Part shown: positions 1 to 6,257 of the stretch, in pieces
Numbering within the stretch: the stretch's first letter is position 1
Layout of the letters: each line of letters opens with the position of its first letter
Origin: Acetatifactor sp.
GTDB taxonomy: Bacteria > Bacillota > Clostridia > Lachnospirales > Lachnospiraceae
Direction: 5' to 3'
Length of the DNA stretch: 11,386 bases
Assembly: GCA_016303085.1 (NCBI GenBank)
Contig: JAEDMI010000067.1
Span: forward strand, 1 to 11,386
Notes under the pieces: generated by a model
The model's database searches: none
Seen by the model: the letters and a program-made list of their open reading frames with translations, nothing else
Told to the model about the DNA's origin: nothing
Translations under genes and position numbers: made by a program

Positions 1-1
1 A

Positions 2-610
2 GTAGCCATTCTTCTGGATCAGGTAGAGGACGGCACAAAACTGACAAAAAAGGAATTAGAATATCATAAAAAAACAAAAATAAGGGATGTTGCTCTTTTG
101 ACTTTACTTCTTGGAACCGGTATTCGTGTCTCAGAATGTGTTGGGTTGGATATTCAGGATGTCAATTTCGATGTGGATGGAATCAAGATACGCCGCAAGG
201 GTGGTTATGAGGCAGTCATCTATTTTGGAGATGAAGTTGAAAACGCTCTTTTGGATTATCTGGAAGAACGTAATCGTATCATTCCTGTAGAAGGTCATGA
301 AAGCGCACTCTTCCTCTCACTTCAGAATCGGCGTCTGACGGTGCGAGCCGTTGAAAATCTGGTAAAAAAATATGCTTCCAGAGTAACTACCCTGAAAAAG
401 ATTACTCCTCATAAACTTAGAAGTACATACGGTACCACTCTGTATCAGGAAACGGGGGATATCTACCTTGTAGCTGACGTGCTTGGGCACAAGGACGTAA
501 ACACCACAAGGAAGCACTATGCCGCTCAGGCCGATGAACGCAGGCGCCGTGCAGCAAAGGTTGTTCATCTGCGCGAAAAGGATGACAGTGGGAAGGAAAA
601 TAATGAGTAG
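2..610 (+). CDS. Tyrosine recombinase, XerS/XerC/D-like (5' end outside window)
   Basis: Site-specific tyrosine recombinase. Xer-type enzymes join and cut DNA through a tyrosine-phosphate link and resolve chromosome dimers at dif-like sites. The reading frame is open from base 2 with no plausible start, so the N-terminal DNA-binding (SAM-like) domain lies outside; 202 residues of mostly catalytic domain are visible. All catalytic residues are present: Arg I in GTGIRVSE (codon 125-127), the beta-hairpin Lys in RRKGG, the H-x-x-R of TPHKLRST, the His of LGHKDV and the nucleophile Tyr in RKHYA (codon 518-520). A lysine-rich insert (KLTKKELEYHKKTKIRD) just before the Arg I helix resembles what I recall of streptococcal XerS, so XerS-like is the best guess. 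A mobile-element integrase is possible, but nothing else mobile is nearby. It converges on the LysM gene with only 11 bp between stop codons and no obvious terminator. The C-terminus is highly charged. Confidence 0.85.
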   Translation, partial: VAILLDQVEDGTKLTKKELEYHKKTKIRDVALLTLLLGTGIRVSECVGLDIQDVNFDVDGIKIRRKGGYEAVIYFGDEVENALLDYLEERNRIIPVEGHESALFLSLQNRRLTVRAVENLVKKYASRVTTLKKITPHKLRSTYGTTLYQETGDIYLVADVLGHKDVNTTRKHYAAQADERRRRAAKVVHLREKDDSGKENNE

Positions 611-621
611 CTTTCTGTTAA

Positions 622-1014
622 TCAGTATACAAACTCAGCGGAGTAATAAGGTACAATCAGCATCTGTCCTGCAACTATGGTGCTGCTTTCATCCAGATGA
701 TTGATGCTCTTAACCTCTGCGATATATTTATTTTTGTTCTCATAGATATCATAATCTATATATTCATCCGCAATATCCCAGAGATTTTCTCCGGCTTCAA
801 CAGTAATGCTTGTATAGTATTTAAACTTGCTGTTCGCATTTGATTTTATTGCGCCGTATGAAGCTGAAAAAATCACAATAATACATAATGTGGCAATGGC
901 GATAATCGATATTCTCAGCACCTTGCACCTCCGCTCTTTGCGCAGACGAAGCGCGCGTTTATAGCTTCTCAGTTCCCTGTCACTCATTTCACGGATATTC
1001 TTCTGTTCTCTCAT
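622..1014 (-). CDS. Membrane-anchored LysM protein, YneA-like SOS cell-division inhibitor candidate
   Basis: Encodes 130 residues: a basic cytoplasmic N-terminus (about 1-33, rich in Arg and Lys), one membrane segment (about 34-54) and an extracellular LysM peptidoglycan-binding domain (about 66-122, with GENLWDIADEY near its start and AGQMLIVP near its end). This is the layout of Bacillus subtilis YneA (about 105 residues), which delays septation during the SOS response and is divergent from lexA. The cytoplasmic tail here is longer than in YneA. The start is the ATG at 1014, preceded by a GAAAGGA ribosome site about 9 bases upstream. It shares a promoter region full of LexA operators with lexA, so DNA-damage induction is very likely. 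The division-inhibitor role is inferred from architecture and position, not shown by the sequence. It stops 11 bp from the convergent recombinase. Confidence 0.82.
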   Translation of the reverse strand: MREQKNIREMSDRELRSYKRALRLRKERRCKVLRISIIAIATLCIIVIFSASYGAIKSNANSKFKYYTSITVEAGENLWDIADEYIDYDIYENKNKYIAEVKSINHLDESSTIVAGQMLIVPYYSAEFVY

Positions 1015-1053
1015 ATGACATTATCCTTTCGGTTTTGTTCGATTATTTGTTCG

Positions 1054-1065
1054 GAACATTTGTTC
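1054..1065. promoter_or_regulatory. lexA box: LexA operator 1 (perfect)
   Basis: GAACATTTGTTC is an exact match to the Gram-positive SOS box core GAAC-N4-GTTC. It lies just downstream of the predicted start of the LysM gene transcript. Extra GTTC half-sites follow toward the LysM gene (1037-1040 and 1049-1052, each within TTTGTTC). Confidence 0.82.
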
Positions 1066-1073
1066 TATAATGA

Positions 1074-1102
1074 ATTATAATATGGGAACAAATGTTTGTC
1101 AA
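1074..1102 (-). promoter_or_regulatory. Consensus sigma-A promoter of the LysM/YneA-like gene
   Basis: Read on the minus strand, TTGACA (1102-1097) and TATAAT (1079-1074) are both perfect and separated by exactly 17 bp. The predicted transcription start is near 1067, giving a leader of about 53 bases. LexA operator 2 (1086-1097) fills the spacer and touches the -35 box, and operator 1 (1054-1065) covers the first transcribed bases. Such a strong promoter fits a gene held off by a repressor. Confidence 0.8.
1086..1097. promoter_or_regulatory. lexA box: LexA operator 2 (one mismatch)
   Basis: GAACAAATGTTT matches GAAC-N4-GTTC at seven of eight defined positions. It sits between the -35 and -10 boxes of the LysM gene promoter, so bound LexA would exclude RNA polymerase. 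Confidence 0.75.
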
Positions 1103-1123
1103 CACAAAAATCGAACATATTTT
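1096..1123 (+). promoter_or_regulatory. Possible lexA promoter
   Basis: TTGTCA (1096-1101), a 16-bp spacer and TATTTT (1118-1123) form the best plus-strand candidate for lexA. The -35 overlaps the -35 of the divergent LysM promoter (TTGTCAA read both ways). The -10 lies inside a LexA half-operator (1113-1124). A weaker alternative uses GATAAA at 1157-1162. Transcript mapping would settle which is used. Confidence 0.4.
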
Positions 1124-1137
1124 TGGAATATATGTTT
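1113..1137. promoter_or_regulatory. lexA box: LexA operators 3 and 4 (degenerate, tandem)
   Basis: Two imperfect sites lie side by side upstream of lexA. The first is a strong left half only, CGAACATAT followed by TTTT (core 1113-1124). The second is GAATATATGTTT (1126-1137), with one mismatch in each half. They lie over the likely lexA promoter and start point, where autoregulation is expected. Weak sites fit the usual pattern of lexA being only partly repressed by its own product. Confidence 0.6.
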
Positions 1138-1174
1138 GCTTTTTTGAATGAAATGTGATAAACTGTGTTCATAT

Positions 1175-1182
1175 AAAGGAGG
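1175..1182 (+). promoter_or_regulatory. Ribosome binding site that fixes the lexA start
   Basis: AAAGGAGG lies seven bases before the ATG at 1190. It shows that the in-frame ATG at 1148 is not the real start: that one lacks a site of its own and would place this sequence inside the gene. Confidence 0.9.
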
Positions 1183-1189
1183 TAGCCCA

Positions 1190-1807
1190 ATGGGATTTGG
1201 AAAGATTACACAGAAGCAACAGGAAATTCTTGATTATATTAAGGATGAAATTTTAAAAAAGGGATATCCGCCCACAGTACGTGAAATCTGTGAAACCGTC
1301 AATTTGAAGTCCACTTCTTCCGTTCACTCTCATCTGGAGACATTGGAAAAGAACGGATACATCAGACGTGACCCTACAAAGCCCAGAGCTATTGAAATTT
1401 GTGATGACAGTTTTCAGATGGTCCGTACGGAGATGGTCAGCATTCCGATTATCGGAAATGTAGCTGCCGGACAGCCAATTTTAGCGGAAGAAAATATTCA
1501 GGACTATTTTCCTGTTCCTGCTGACGTAGTTCCAAAGGGTGAATCTTTCATTTTAAATGTCCGCGGTGAGTCTATGATTAATGCCGGTATTTTCAACGGT
1601 GATAAGGTGTTTGTTAACGCATGCAATACCGCAAACAACGGTGAAATTGTAGTTGCTCTTATTGATGATTCCGCAACCGTTAAGACTTTTTATAAGGAGA
1701 ATAACCATATCCGGCTCCAGCCGGAAAATGACACTATGGATCCCATTATTGTGGACAGTTGCCAGATTCTTGGCAAGGTGTATGGTGTACTCAGATTTTT
1801 CAGGTAG
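1190..1807 (+). CDS. lexA: LexA, SOS response repressor and self-cleaving protease
   Basis: Transcriptional repressor of the DNA-damage regulon; RecA-DNA filaments trigger its self-cleavage and thereby derepression. The 205 residues have the normal length. An N-terminal winged helix-turn-helix (about 1-70, with PPTVREICETVNLKS and the SSVHSHLETLEK recognition region) is followed by the peptidase S24 domain. The cleavage site is Ala93-Gly94 in NVAAGQ, the catalytic Ser128 lies in RGESM and Lys165 in ATVKTF, so it should be fully cleavable. The start at 1190 is chosen over an in-frame ATG at 1148 because of the AAAGGAGG placed seven bases upstream. It is divergent from a YneA-like LysM gene, with LexA operators between them, indicating autoregulation. 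A long hairpin follows the stop codon. Confidence 0.97.
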   Translation: MGFGKITQKQQEILDYIKDEILKKGYPPTVREICETVNLKSTSSVHSHLETLEKNGYIRRDPTKPRAIEICDDSFQMVRTEMVSIPIIGNVAAGQPILAEENIQDYFPVPADVVPKGESFILNVRGESMINAGIFNGDKVFVNACNTANNGEIVVALIDDSATVKTFYKENNHIRLQPENDTMDPIIVDSCQILGKVYGVLRFFR

Positions 1808-1821
1808 ATTAATGTACATAA

Positions 1822-1883
1822 AAGAAACAAAAAAATAAACGTGTGGAATACTAAATTTCCATACGTTTATTTTTTGTTTCTTC
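1822..1883. terminator. Bidirectional terminator between lexA and the cytidylate-kinase-like gene
   Basis: A long stem of about 25 bp (left arm 1823-1848, right arm 1857-1882, one bulged A and one G-T pair) has arms that are A-rich on the left and T-rich on the right (AAATAAACG pairing with CGTTTATTT). This provides a U-rich 3' arm for transcripts from either side. It starts 15 bases after the lexA stop and lies downstream of the convergent gene ending at 1919. Confidence 0.85.
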
Positions 1884-1918
1884 TTTCCGGTTTCTCAAAA
1901 AATAATCAAAGATACTTT

Positions 1919-2536
1919 TTATTGAAATCTCACGTTCATATACGCGATAATTTCTTCCACGCATCTCTCAAATCCCAGTTTTGAACTGTCCAGACACAAA
2001 TCATAATTTCTGGCATCTGTCCATTCACGTCCGGTATGATATTTATAATATTCTGCCCTGAATTTATCTGTCTTTTGAATAAACTTCTCCAATTCTTTAT
2101 GGCTCATACTGTGCTTCTTTGCCGCCTGTTCCATGCAGAAATCATGAGGAGCATGCACAAATACGCTGAGAACATTATCATAATCTTTCAAAACAAAATC
2201 CGCGCATCTTCCCACAATGACACATGATTGCTCCTCGGCAAGTCTGCGAATTACCTTTGCCTGATAATTGAAAAGATTATCAGGTGAAGTAAAATCATCA
2301 CTCTCCGGTGGAATCAGTTCTCCTTTATAGACGTTCGGAGCACCGAAAAACCAACTGCCCTTAGATCTTTCGTCGGCATTTACAAAAAGCGCCTCGCTGA
2401 TTCCGCTATCCTCGCTTGCCAGTTTCATCAGTTCTTTATTATAAAAATGAACACCCAATCTTTCCGCCAGCATCTCACCTACAGTTTTTCCGCCGCTTCC
2501 GTATTGTCTTGCTATTGTAATTACCACATTATTCAT
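1919..2536 (-). CDS. Cytidylate-kinase-like family protein (AAA/P-loop NMP-kinase fold)
   Basis: Encodes 205 residues of the family usually labelled cytidylate kinase-like (Pfam Cytidylate_kin2). The N-terminus carries a P-loop-like motif, ARQYGSGGKTVGEMLAERL (about 9-27). A conserved-looking VIVGRCADFVL follows near the middle, and a C-terminal block, EYYKYHTGREWTDARNYDLC, ends in a helix. As I recall the family, Arg is common after GSGG; here it is Lys, closer to a classic Walker A. It is probably a small-molecule or nucleotide kinase, but the substrate is unknown and it should not be equated with the essential Cmk. It lies 71 bp after livF on the same strand with no terminator between, so it may be the last gene of the liv transcript. 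Its ribosome site (AGGG, about nine bases from the ATG) is weak. Confidence 0.8.
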   Translation of the reverse strand: MNNVVITIARQYGSGGKTVGEMLAERLGVHFYNKELMKLASEDSGISEALFVNADERSKGSWFFGAPNVYKGELIPPESDDFTSPDNLFNYQAKVIRRLAEEQSCVIVGRCADFVLKDYDNVLSVFVHAPHDFCMEQAAKKHSMSHKELEKFIQKTDKFRAEYYKYHTGREWTDARNYDLCLDSSKLGFERCVEEIIAYMNVRFQ

Positions 2537-2607
2537 ACTTTAATCCCTGAGCCTTTCCCATTTTCATTCGTCAGACGAGCATCCCCTGTCTTGTAATTTC
2601 CGTTATG

Positions 2608-3318
2608 TTACTCTCCCAAGTACGCTTTCTTGATGGAATCGTTGTTCAACAGATCTTTTGCGTTTCCTTCCAACACAATTTTTCCGGTTTCCAGCACATA
2701 TGCCCTATCGGCGATGGAAAGAGCCTTCTTTGCATTCTGCTCCACCAGAAGAACAGTGGTTCCGCTCTTGCTCACTTCTTTAATTATATCGAATATTTCA
2801 TTTACAAAAATAGGAGAAAGCCCCATGGACGGCTCATCCATCAATATAATTTTAGGATGAGACATAAGGGCACGTCCCATTGCCAACATCTGCTGTTCTC
2901 CTCCGCTCAGGGTGCCCGCCATTTGATTCTGGCGTTCCTCCAACCTGGGGAAACGTTCAAAGACGTTCTTAAGGGTGTTGGCAATTTCCGCTTTATCTTT
3001 TCTTGTATATGCACCCATTTTTAGATTTTGCAGTACTGACAGCTGAGCAAATACACGTCTGCCTTCCGGCACATGAGCCATTCCCATTGATACAATTTTA
3101 TGTCCGGGTATTTTTACAATGTCTGTTCCTTCAAAGGTTACACTACCGGACTTGGGAGCAAGCAGACCGGAAACTGTATGCAGAATGGTGGTTTTTCCCG
3201 CGCCGTTGGCACCAATCAATGCAATAACCTCTCCCTCATTCACATGGAAAGAGACACCCTTGATTGCCTGAATCATTCCGTAATATACCTGTAAATCCTT
3301 CACTTCCAGCATCGACAT
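2608..3318 (-). CDS. livF: Branched-chain amino-acid ABC transporter ATPase LivF
   Basis: One of two cytoplasmic ATPases that power uptake of branched-chain or other hydrophobic amino acids. At 236 residues it has the family length. It shows Walker A GANGAGKTT (36-44), the LivF-typical VPEGRRVF (83-90), signature LSGGEQQ (137-143), Walker B IILMDEP (157-163) and VEQN at the switch region (192-195), where LivG has a His. Gln at this place is normal in LivF, as far as I recall. The start at 3318 follows AAGGAG with an 8-base gap; that site overlaps the livG stop codon (TAAGGAG), suggesting translational coupling. A second in-frame ATG lies two codons downstream. It should form a heterodimer with LivG under the LivH/LivM membrane pair. 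Confidence 0.95.
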   Translation of the reverse strand: MSMLEVKDLQVYYGMIQAIKGVSFHVNEGEVIALIGANGAGKTTILHTVSGLLAPKSGSVTFEGTDIVKIPGHKIVSMGMAHVPEGRRVFAQLSVLQNLKMGAYTRKDKAEIANTLKNVFERFPRLEERQNQMAGTLSGGEQQMLAMGRALMSHPKIILMDEPSMGLSPIFVNEIFDIIKEVSKSGTTVLLVEQNAKKALSIADRAYVLETGKIVLEGNAKDLLNNDSIKKAYLGE

Positions 3319-3330
3319 ATCATTTTCTCC

Positions 3331-4089
3331 TTACTCACCCAAATATGCTTTGATAACCTCGGGATTGTTCAGTACCTCCGCCGTTTTACCCTGACAGAGC
3401 ATACGGCCGAAATTTAGCACGGTAAGCTCTTCACATATACCGCTTACCAGTCGCATATCATGCTCAATCAACAAAATTGTCATGTCAAAATTTTCTCTTA
3501 CAAAACGGATGGTATCCATCAGCTCCTGTGTTTCATTAGGATTCATACCTGCCGCAGGCTCATCCAACAGAAGAAGCTTCGGCTTTGTTGCCAGTGCTCT
3601 TGCAATTTCCAGCTTACGTTGTTTGCCATAAGGAAGATTTGATGCCAGCACATCTGCTTCTTGGTCCAAATCAAACACCTTCAAAAGCTCCATCGCCCTC
3701 TCCTGCATCTGCTTTTCTACCGCACGGTAGCCCGGAAGACGCAATATTCCCTCCAAGGTACTGTATTTCATATGATTGTGCAGTCCGACCTTTACGTTTT
3801 CTGCTACCGTCAATTCCTTAAAAAGCCTGATATTCTGGAAGGTACGGGCGATTCCTGCCCTGTTTATATCTATGGTTTTCTTTCCGGTAATATCTTTCCC
3901 ATCCAACGTTATTATCCCCTCACTGGGTTTGTAGACACCGGTCAAAAGATTGAAAACGGTTGTCTTTCCCGCGCCGTTTGGACCAATCAGTCCATAGAGA
4001 CAGCCCTTTTCAATATTAATATTAAAATCATCCACTGCCCTCAGACCGCCAAAGGAAATGCCTAAATTCCTTACCTCCAACAAAGCCAT
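3331..4089 (-). CDS. livG: Branched-chain amino-acid ABC transporter ATPase LivG
   Basis: The second ATPase of the transporter, 252 residues. Walker A is GPNGAGKTT (36-44), Q-loop region ARTFQNIRLF (81-90), Walker B LLLLDEP (172-178) and switch His210 in LLIEHDM. The ABC signature reads LPYGKQR (152-158) in place of LSGGQ, a variation typical of LivG proteins (LSYGxQR), so not a defect. The LivG C-terminal extension ending NNPEVIKAYLGE is present. The start at 4089 follows AAAGGAGG located in the last codons of livM with an 8-base gap; the two genes are 3 bp apart. This points to coupled translation of permease and ATPase. Confidence 0.95.
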   Translation of the reverse strand: MALLEVRNLGISFGGLRAVDDFNINIEKGCLYGLIGPNGAGKTTVFNLLTGVYKPSEGIITLDGKDITGKKTIDINRAGIARTFQNIRLFKELTVAENVKVGLHNHMKYSTLEGILRLPGYRAVEKQMQERAMELLKVFDLDQEADVLASNLPYGKQRKLEIARALATKPKLLLLDEPAAGMNPNETQELMDTIRFVRENFDMTILLIEHDMRLVSGICEELTVLNFGRMLCQGKTAEVLNNPEVIKAYLGE

Positions 4090-4092
4090 GGA

Positions 4093-5187
4093 TTAAGCCT
4101 CCTTTCCGCTGTTTTTCACAGGCTTTTTACTTTTCAGCCAATATGTCATTTTCTCACGCCATCTGATACATGACGGTGCCCAGTTGAAAAGCATCATTGC
4201 AATTAAAACAACAGCATAAATCAACATTCTGTAATCATTCAGTCCCCGTAATAATTCCGGTAATAATGTCAAAATAACTGCTGCGATAATAGAACCGCGG
4301 ATATTTCCGATACCTCCCAGCACTACGAACACCAGAATCATGATAGACATGTTATAGCCAAAGTTTTTGGGCAATGCAGTCAGAGTGGATATATTATGGG
4401 CATAAAGAACTCCGGCAACACCGGCAAGCGCTGCCGAGATGGAGAATGCCATCAGTTTATACTTAGTAATATTGATACCCACAGATTCCGCTGCAATCGT
4501 ATTGTCCCGTATAGCCATAATTGCCCGTCCGTCTCTGGAATGAATCAGGTTTAATACAATGAACAGCGTAATCAGCAGCAAAAGTATTCCGACGGTAAAA
4601 CTGGAATCATTTGGCGTTCCCGTGATTCCCTGTGCACCTTGAATAATGATTTTTCCGTTTTCGGACATATTTAATTCCAGGGAACTCTTAGTTGAGAAAT
4701 GGAAGCCGTTCTCATCGATTCCGATATACAATATGTTTACCAGGTTTTTAATTATCTCACCGAAAGCCAGGGTTACAATAGCCAGATAATCACCCTTCAG
4801 CCTCAGAACGGGAATTCCGATTAAGATACCGAATAAGCCCGCACATAAGGCGCCAATCAGAATTGCCAATGTGAATCTCACTCCCGCAATGGGAATCGCC
4901 TCCTGCATACATTTTGAAAAAAAAGCACTGGAAAAAGCACCGACACACATAAATCCCGCGTGTCCCAAGCTTAGTTCTCCCAGAATACCCACGGTCAGAT
5001 TCAGAGATACCGCAAGAATTGCATAAACACACAGCGGAACCAGTAGTCCCTTCAAAAGATTAGACAAAACACCTGCCGCCATCAAAATTTCCATGAGTAT
5101 ATATGCAATGATAACCATACCAAAGGTAATGAGATTGCTTTTCAAAGCCTTATTGCTCCTCAGTTTTGTCATGAAAGCTGTCTTCAT
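4093..5187 (-). CDS. livM: Branched-chain amino-acid ABC transporter permease LivM
   Basis: An integral membrane permease subunit of 364 residues with many hydrophobic segments between about 20 and 335. Family marks are LGELSLGHAGFMCVGAF (69-85), the ATPase-contact loop GRAIMAIRDNTIAAESVGI (220-238) and GGIGNIRGS (291-299). A hydrophilic loop of about 40 residues (156-196) interrupts the membrane segments, as is usual in LivM. The C-terminal tail (342-364) is basic and probably cytoplasmic. The start is the ATG at 5187. The only good ribosome site, AAAGGAG, overlaps the livH stop codon and sits 12 bases away, a rather long gap that may lower or couple translation; an in-frame ATG five codons in lacks a site. 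It pairs with LivH to form the membrane channel. Confidence 0.94.
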   Translation of the reverse strand: MKTAFMTKLRSNKALKSNLITFGMVIIAYILMEILMAAGVLSNLLKGLLVPLCVYAILAVSLNLTVGILGELSLGHAGFMCVGAFSSAFFSKCMQEAIPIAGVRFTLAILIGALCAGLFGILIGIPVLRLKGDYLAIVTLAFGEIIKNLVNILYIGIDENGFHFSTKSSLELNMSENGKIIIQGAQGITGTPNDSSFTVGILLLLITLFIVLNLIHSRDGRAIMAIRDNTIAAESVGINITKYKLMAFSISAALAGVAGVLYAHNISTLTALPKNFGYNMSIMILVFVVLGGIGNIRGSIIAAVILTLLPELLRGLNDYRMLIYAVVLIAMMLFNWAPSCIRWREKMTYWLKSKKPVKNSGKEA

Positions 5188-5204
5188 AGTTTTACCCCAC
5201 TCCT

Positions 5205-6089
5205 TTATACCTTTTCCTGAATATTCCTGCCGAGAATACCGGTAGGCTTAATCAGCAACACAACTATCAATACCGCAAACACGATGGCGTCCGCAACCTG
5301 AGAAGAAATGTATGCCTTTGCAAATATTTCAATAATTCCCAGCAATATTCCGCCGATAAATGCGCCGGGAATAGAACCGATTCCACCGAACACAGCCGCA
5401 ACAAATGCCTTGATGCCGGGCATGGAACCGGTATAAGGATTGAGTGACGGATATGCGGAGCATAGAAGTACACCTGCGATAGCTGCAAGGGCAGAGCCGA
5501 TTGCAAACGTCAGGGCAATCGTACCGTTCACATTAATTCCCATAAGCTGAGCCGCACCTTTGTCCTCGGAAACTGCAAGCATAGCCTGGCCTGCTTTTGT
5601 CTTTTTGATAAAAATCATCAGACAAATCATGATGGCGATACAGGAAAGAATAGTCACAATAGTCTCCCCTGTAACGGAAATCGCCCCTCCTGCAAGTTCC
5701 AGTGCAGGGAAAGAAACAACAGATGCAAAAGCCTTTGTATTTGCACCGAAAATCAACAAAGCCACGTTTTGCAGCAAATAGCTGACGCCGATTGCCGTAA
5801 TCAGCACGGCAAGGGGAGATGAAGCTTTTCTCAGCGGTTTATAGGCAACTTTTTCTATTCCCATACCCAGCAGAGTACACAGTACAACTGCTGCAAGGAC
5901 ACCCACTGCAGGAGACATCCCCAATGTACTGCATATTGTATATGTAGTAAATGCACCAATCATAATAACATCACCATGGGCAAAATTCAGCATCTTCGCA
6001 ATGCCATATACCATGGTGTATCCCAATGCAATCAGCGCATACACACTCCCCAGACTGATTCCGCTTATCAAATACTTTACAAAGCTCAT
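5205..6089 (-). CDS. livH: Branched-chain amino-acid ABC transporter permease LivH
   Basis: The other membrane permease of the transporter, 294 residues, hydrophobic nearly throughout. Family marks are MLNFAHGDVIMIGAF (33-47), the ATPase-contact loop GQAMLAVSEDKGAAQLMGIN (167-186), GGIGSIPGAFIGG (235-247) and KPTGILG (281-287). The start at 6089 follows GGGAGG at a 5-base gap. It begins the livHMGF block, which has its own candidate promoter at 6161-6189 in addition to readthrough from livK. The leader between promoter and start carries a 15-base direct repeat. Confidence 0.95.
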   Translation of the reverse strand: MSFVKYLISGISLGSVYALIALGYTMVYGIAKMLNFAHGDVIMIGAFTTYTICSTLGMSPAVGVLAAVVLCTLLGMGIEKVAYKPLRKASSPLAVLITAIGVSYLLQNVALLIFGANTKAFASVVSFPALELAGGAISVTGETIVTILSCIAIMICLMIFIKKTKAGQAMLAVSEDKGAAQLMGINVNGTIALTFAIGSALAAIAGVLLCSAYPSLNPYTGSMPGIKAFVAAVFGGIGSIPGAFIGGILLGIIEIFAKAYISSQVADAIVFAVLIVVLLIKPTGILGRNIQEKV

Positions 6090-6104
6090 AAATTCCTCCC
6101 TCGC

Positions 6105-6151
6105 GTCGCTTGGTTTTCTGCTCGTGTCTGTCCGCAGTCGCTTGTTTTTCT
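6105..6151. repeat. 15-bp direct repeat in the livH leader
   Basis: GTCGCTTGGTTTTCT (6105-6119) and GTCGCTTGTTTTTCT (6137-6151) match at 14 of 15 positions and start 32 bp apart, close to three helical turns. They lie between the candidate livH promoter and the livH ribosome site. They could be a tandem regulator site or chance; I recognise no known operator. Confidence 0.55.
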
Positions 6152-6160
6152 ATTGCACTC

Positions 6161-6189
6161 ATTATATCAGAAGCATTCTTTTCGGGCAA
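6161..6189 (-). promoter_or_regulatory. Internal promoter candidate for livHMGF
   Basis: On the minus strand, TTGCCC (6189-6184) and a perfect TATAAT (6166-6161) are separated by 17 bp. The predicted start is near 6154, about 65 bases before the livH ATG. It lies just downstream of the terminator-like hairpin after livK, as expected for a re-initiating promoter. Confidence 0.6.
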
Positions 6190-6192
6190 CAA

Positions 6193-6239
6193 ATAAAAAA
6201 TTTACAAAAATTCAGGGGTTACCCTTAATAGGCAACCCC
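6193..6239 (-). terminator. Partial terminator between livK and livH
   Basis: A 9-bp stem with one mismatch (arms 6231-6239 and 6215-6223; GGGGTT pairing with AACCCC) and a 7-base loop lies about 20 bases after the livK stop. On the minus strand it is followed by a U-rich run beginning four bases past the stem. The mismatch and the delayed U-run suggest leaky termination, which would leave more receptor mRNA than transporter mRNA. Confidence 0.65.
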
Positions 6240-6257
6240 CGTTGGTTACACTAAAAA

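Noticed and set aside
98..100. TTG as start of the recombinase
   Set aside because: The frame is open upstream to the window edge and the codon lies inside a conserved catalytic-domain helix, so it is an internal Leu.
152..158. Defective ABC signature in LivG (LPYGKQR; residues 152-158 of the protein)
   Set aside because: LivG proteins normally carry LSYGxQR-type signatures; the other ATPase motifs are intact.
1066..1081. Two plus-strand TATAAT hexamers as lexA promoters
   Set aside because: Neither has a -35 box at 16-18 bp. They are by-products of the AT-rich stretch that holds the minus-strand -10 box.
1148..1189. Upstream in-frame ATG for lexA
   Set aside because: It has no ribosome site and would put the strong AAAGGAGG inside the gene; LexA proteins normally begin near the ATG at 1190.
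2605..3024. Plus-strand open frame of 139 codons
   Set aside because: Antisense to livF, with no motif or ribosome site; coding on the other strand is certain.
3661..4065. Plus-strand open frame of 134 codons
   Set aside because: Antisense to livG; no recognisable features.
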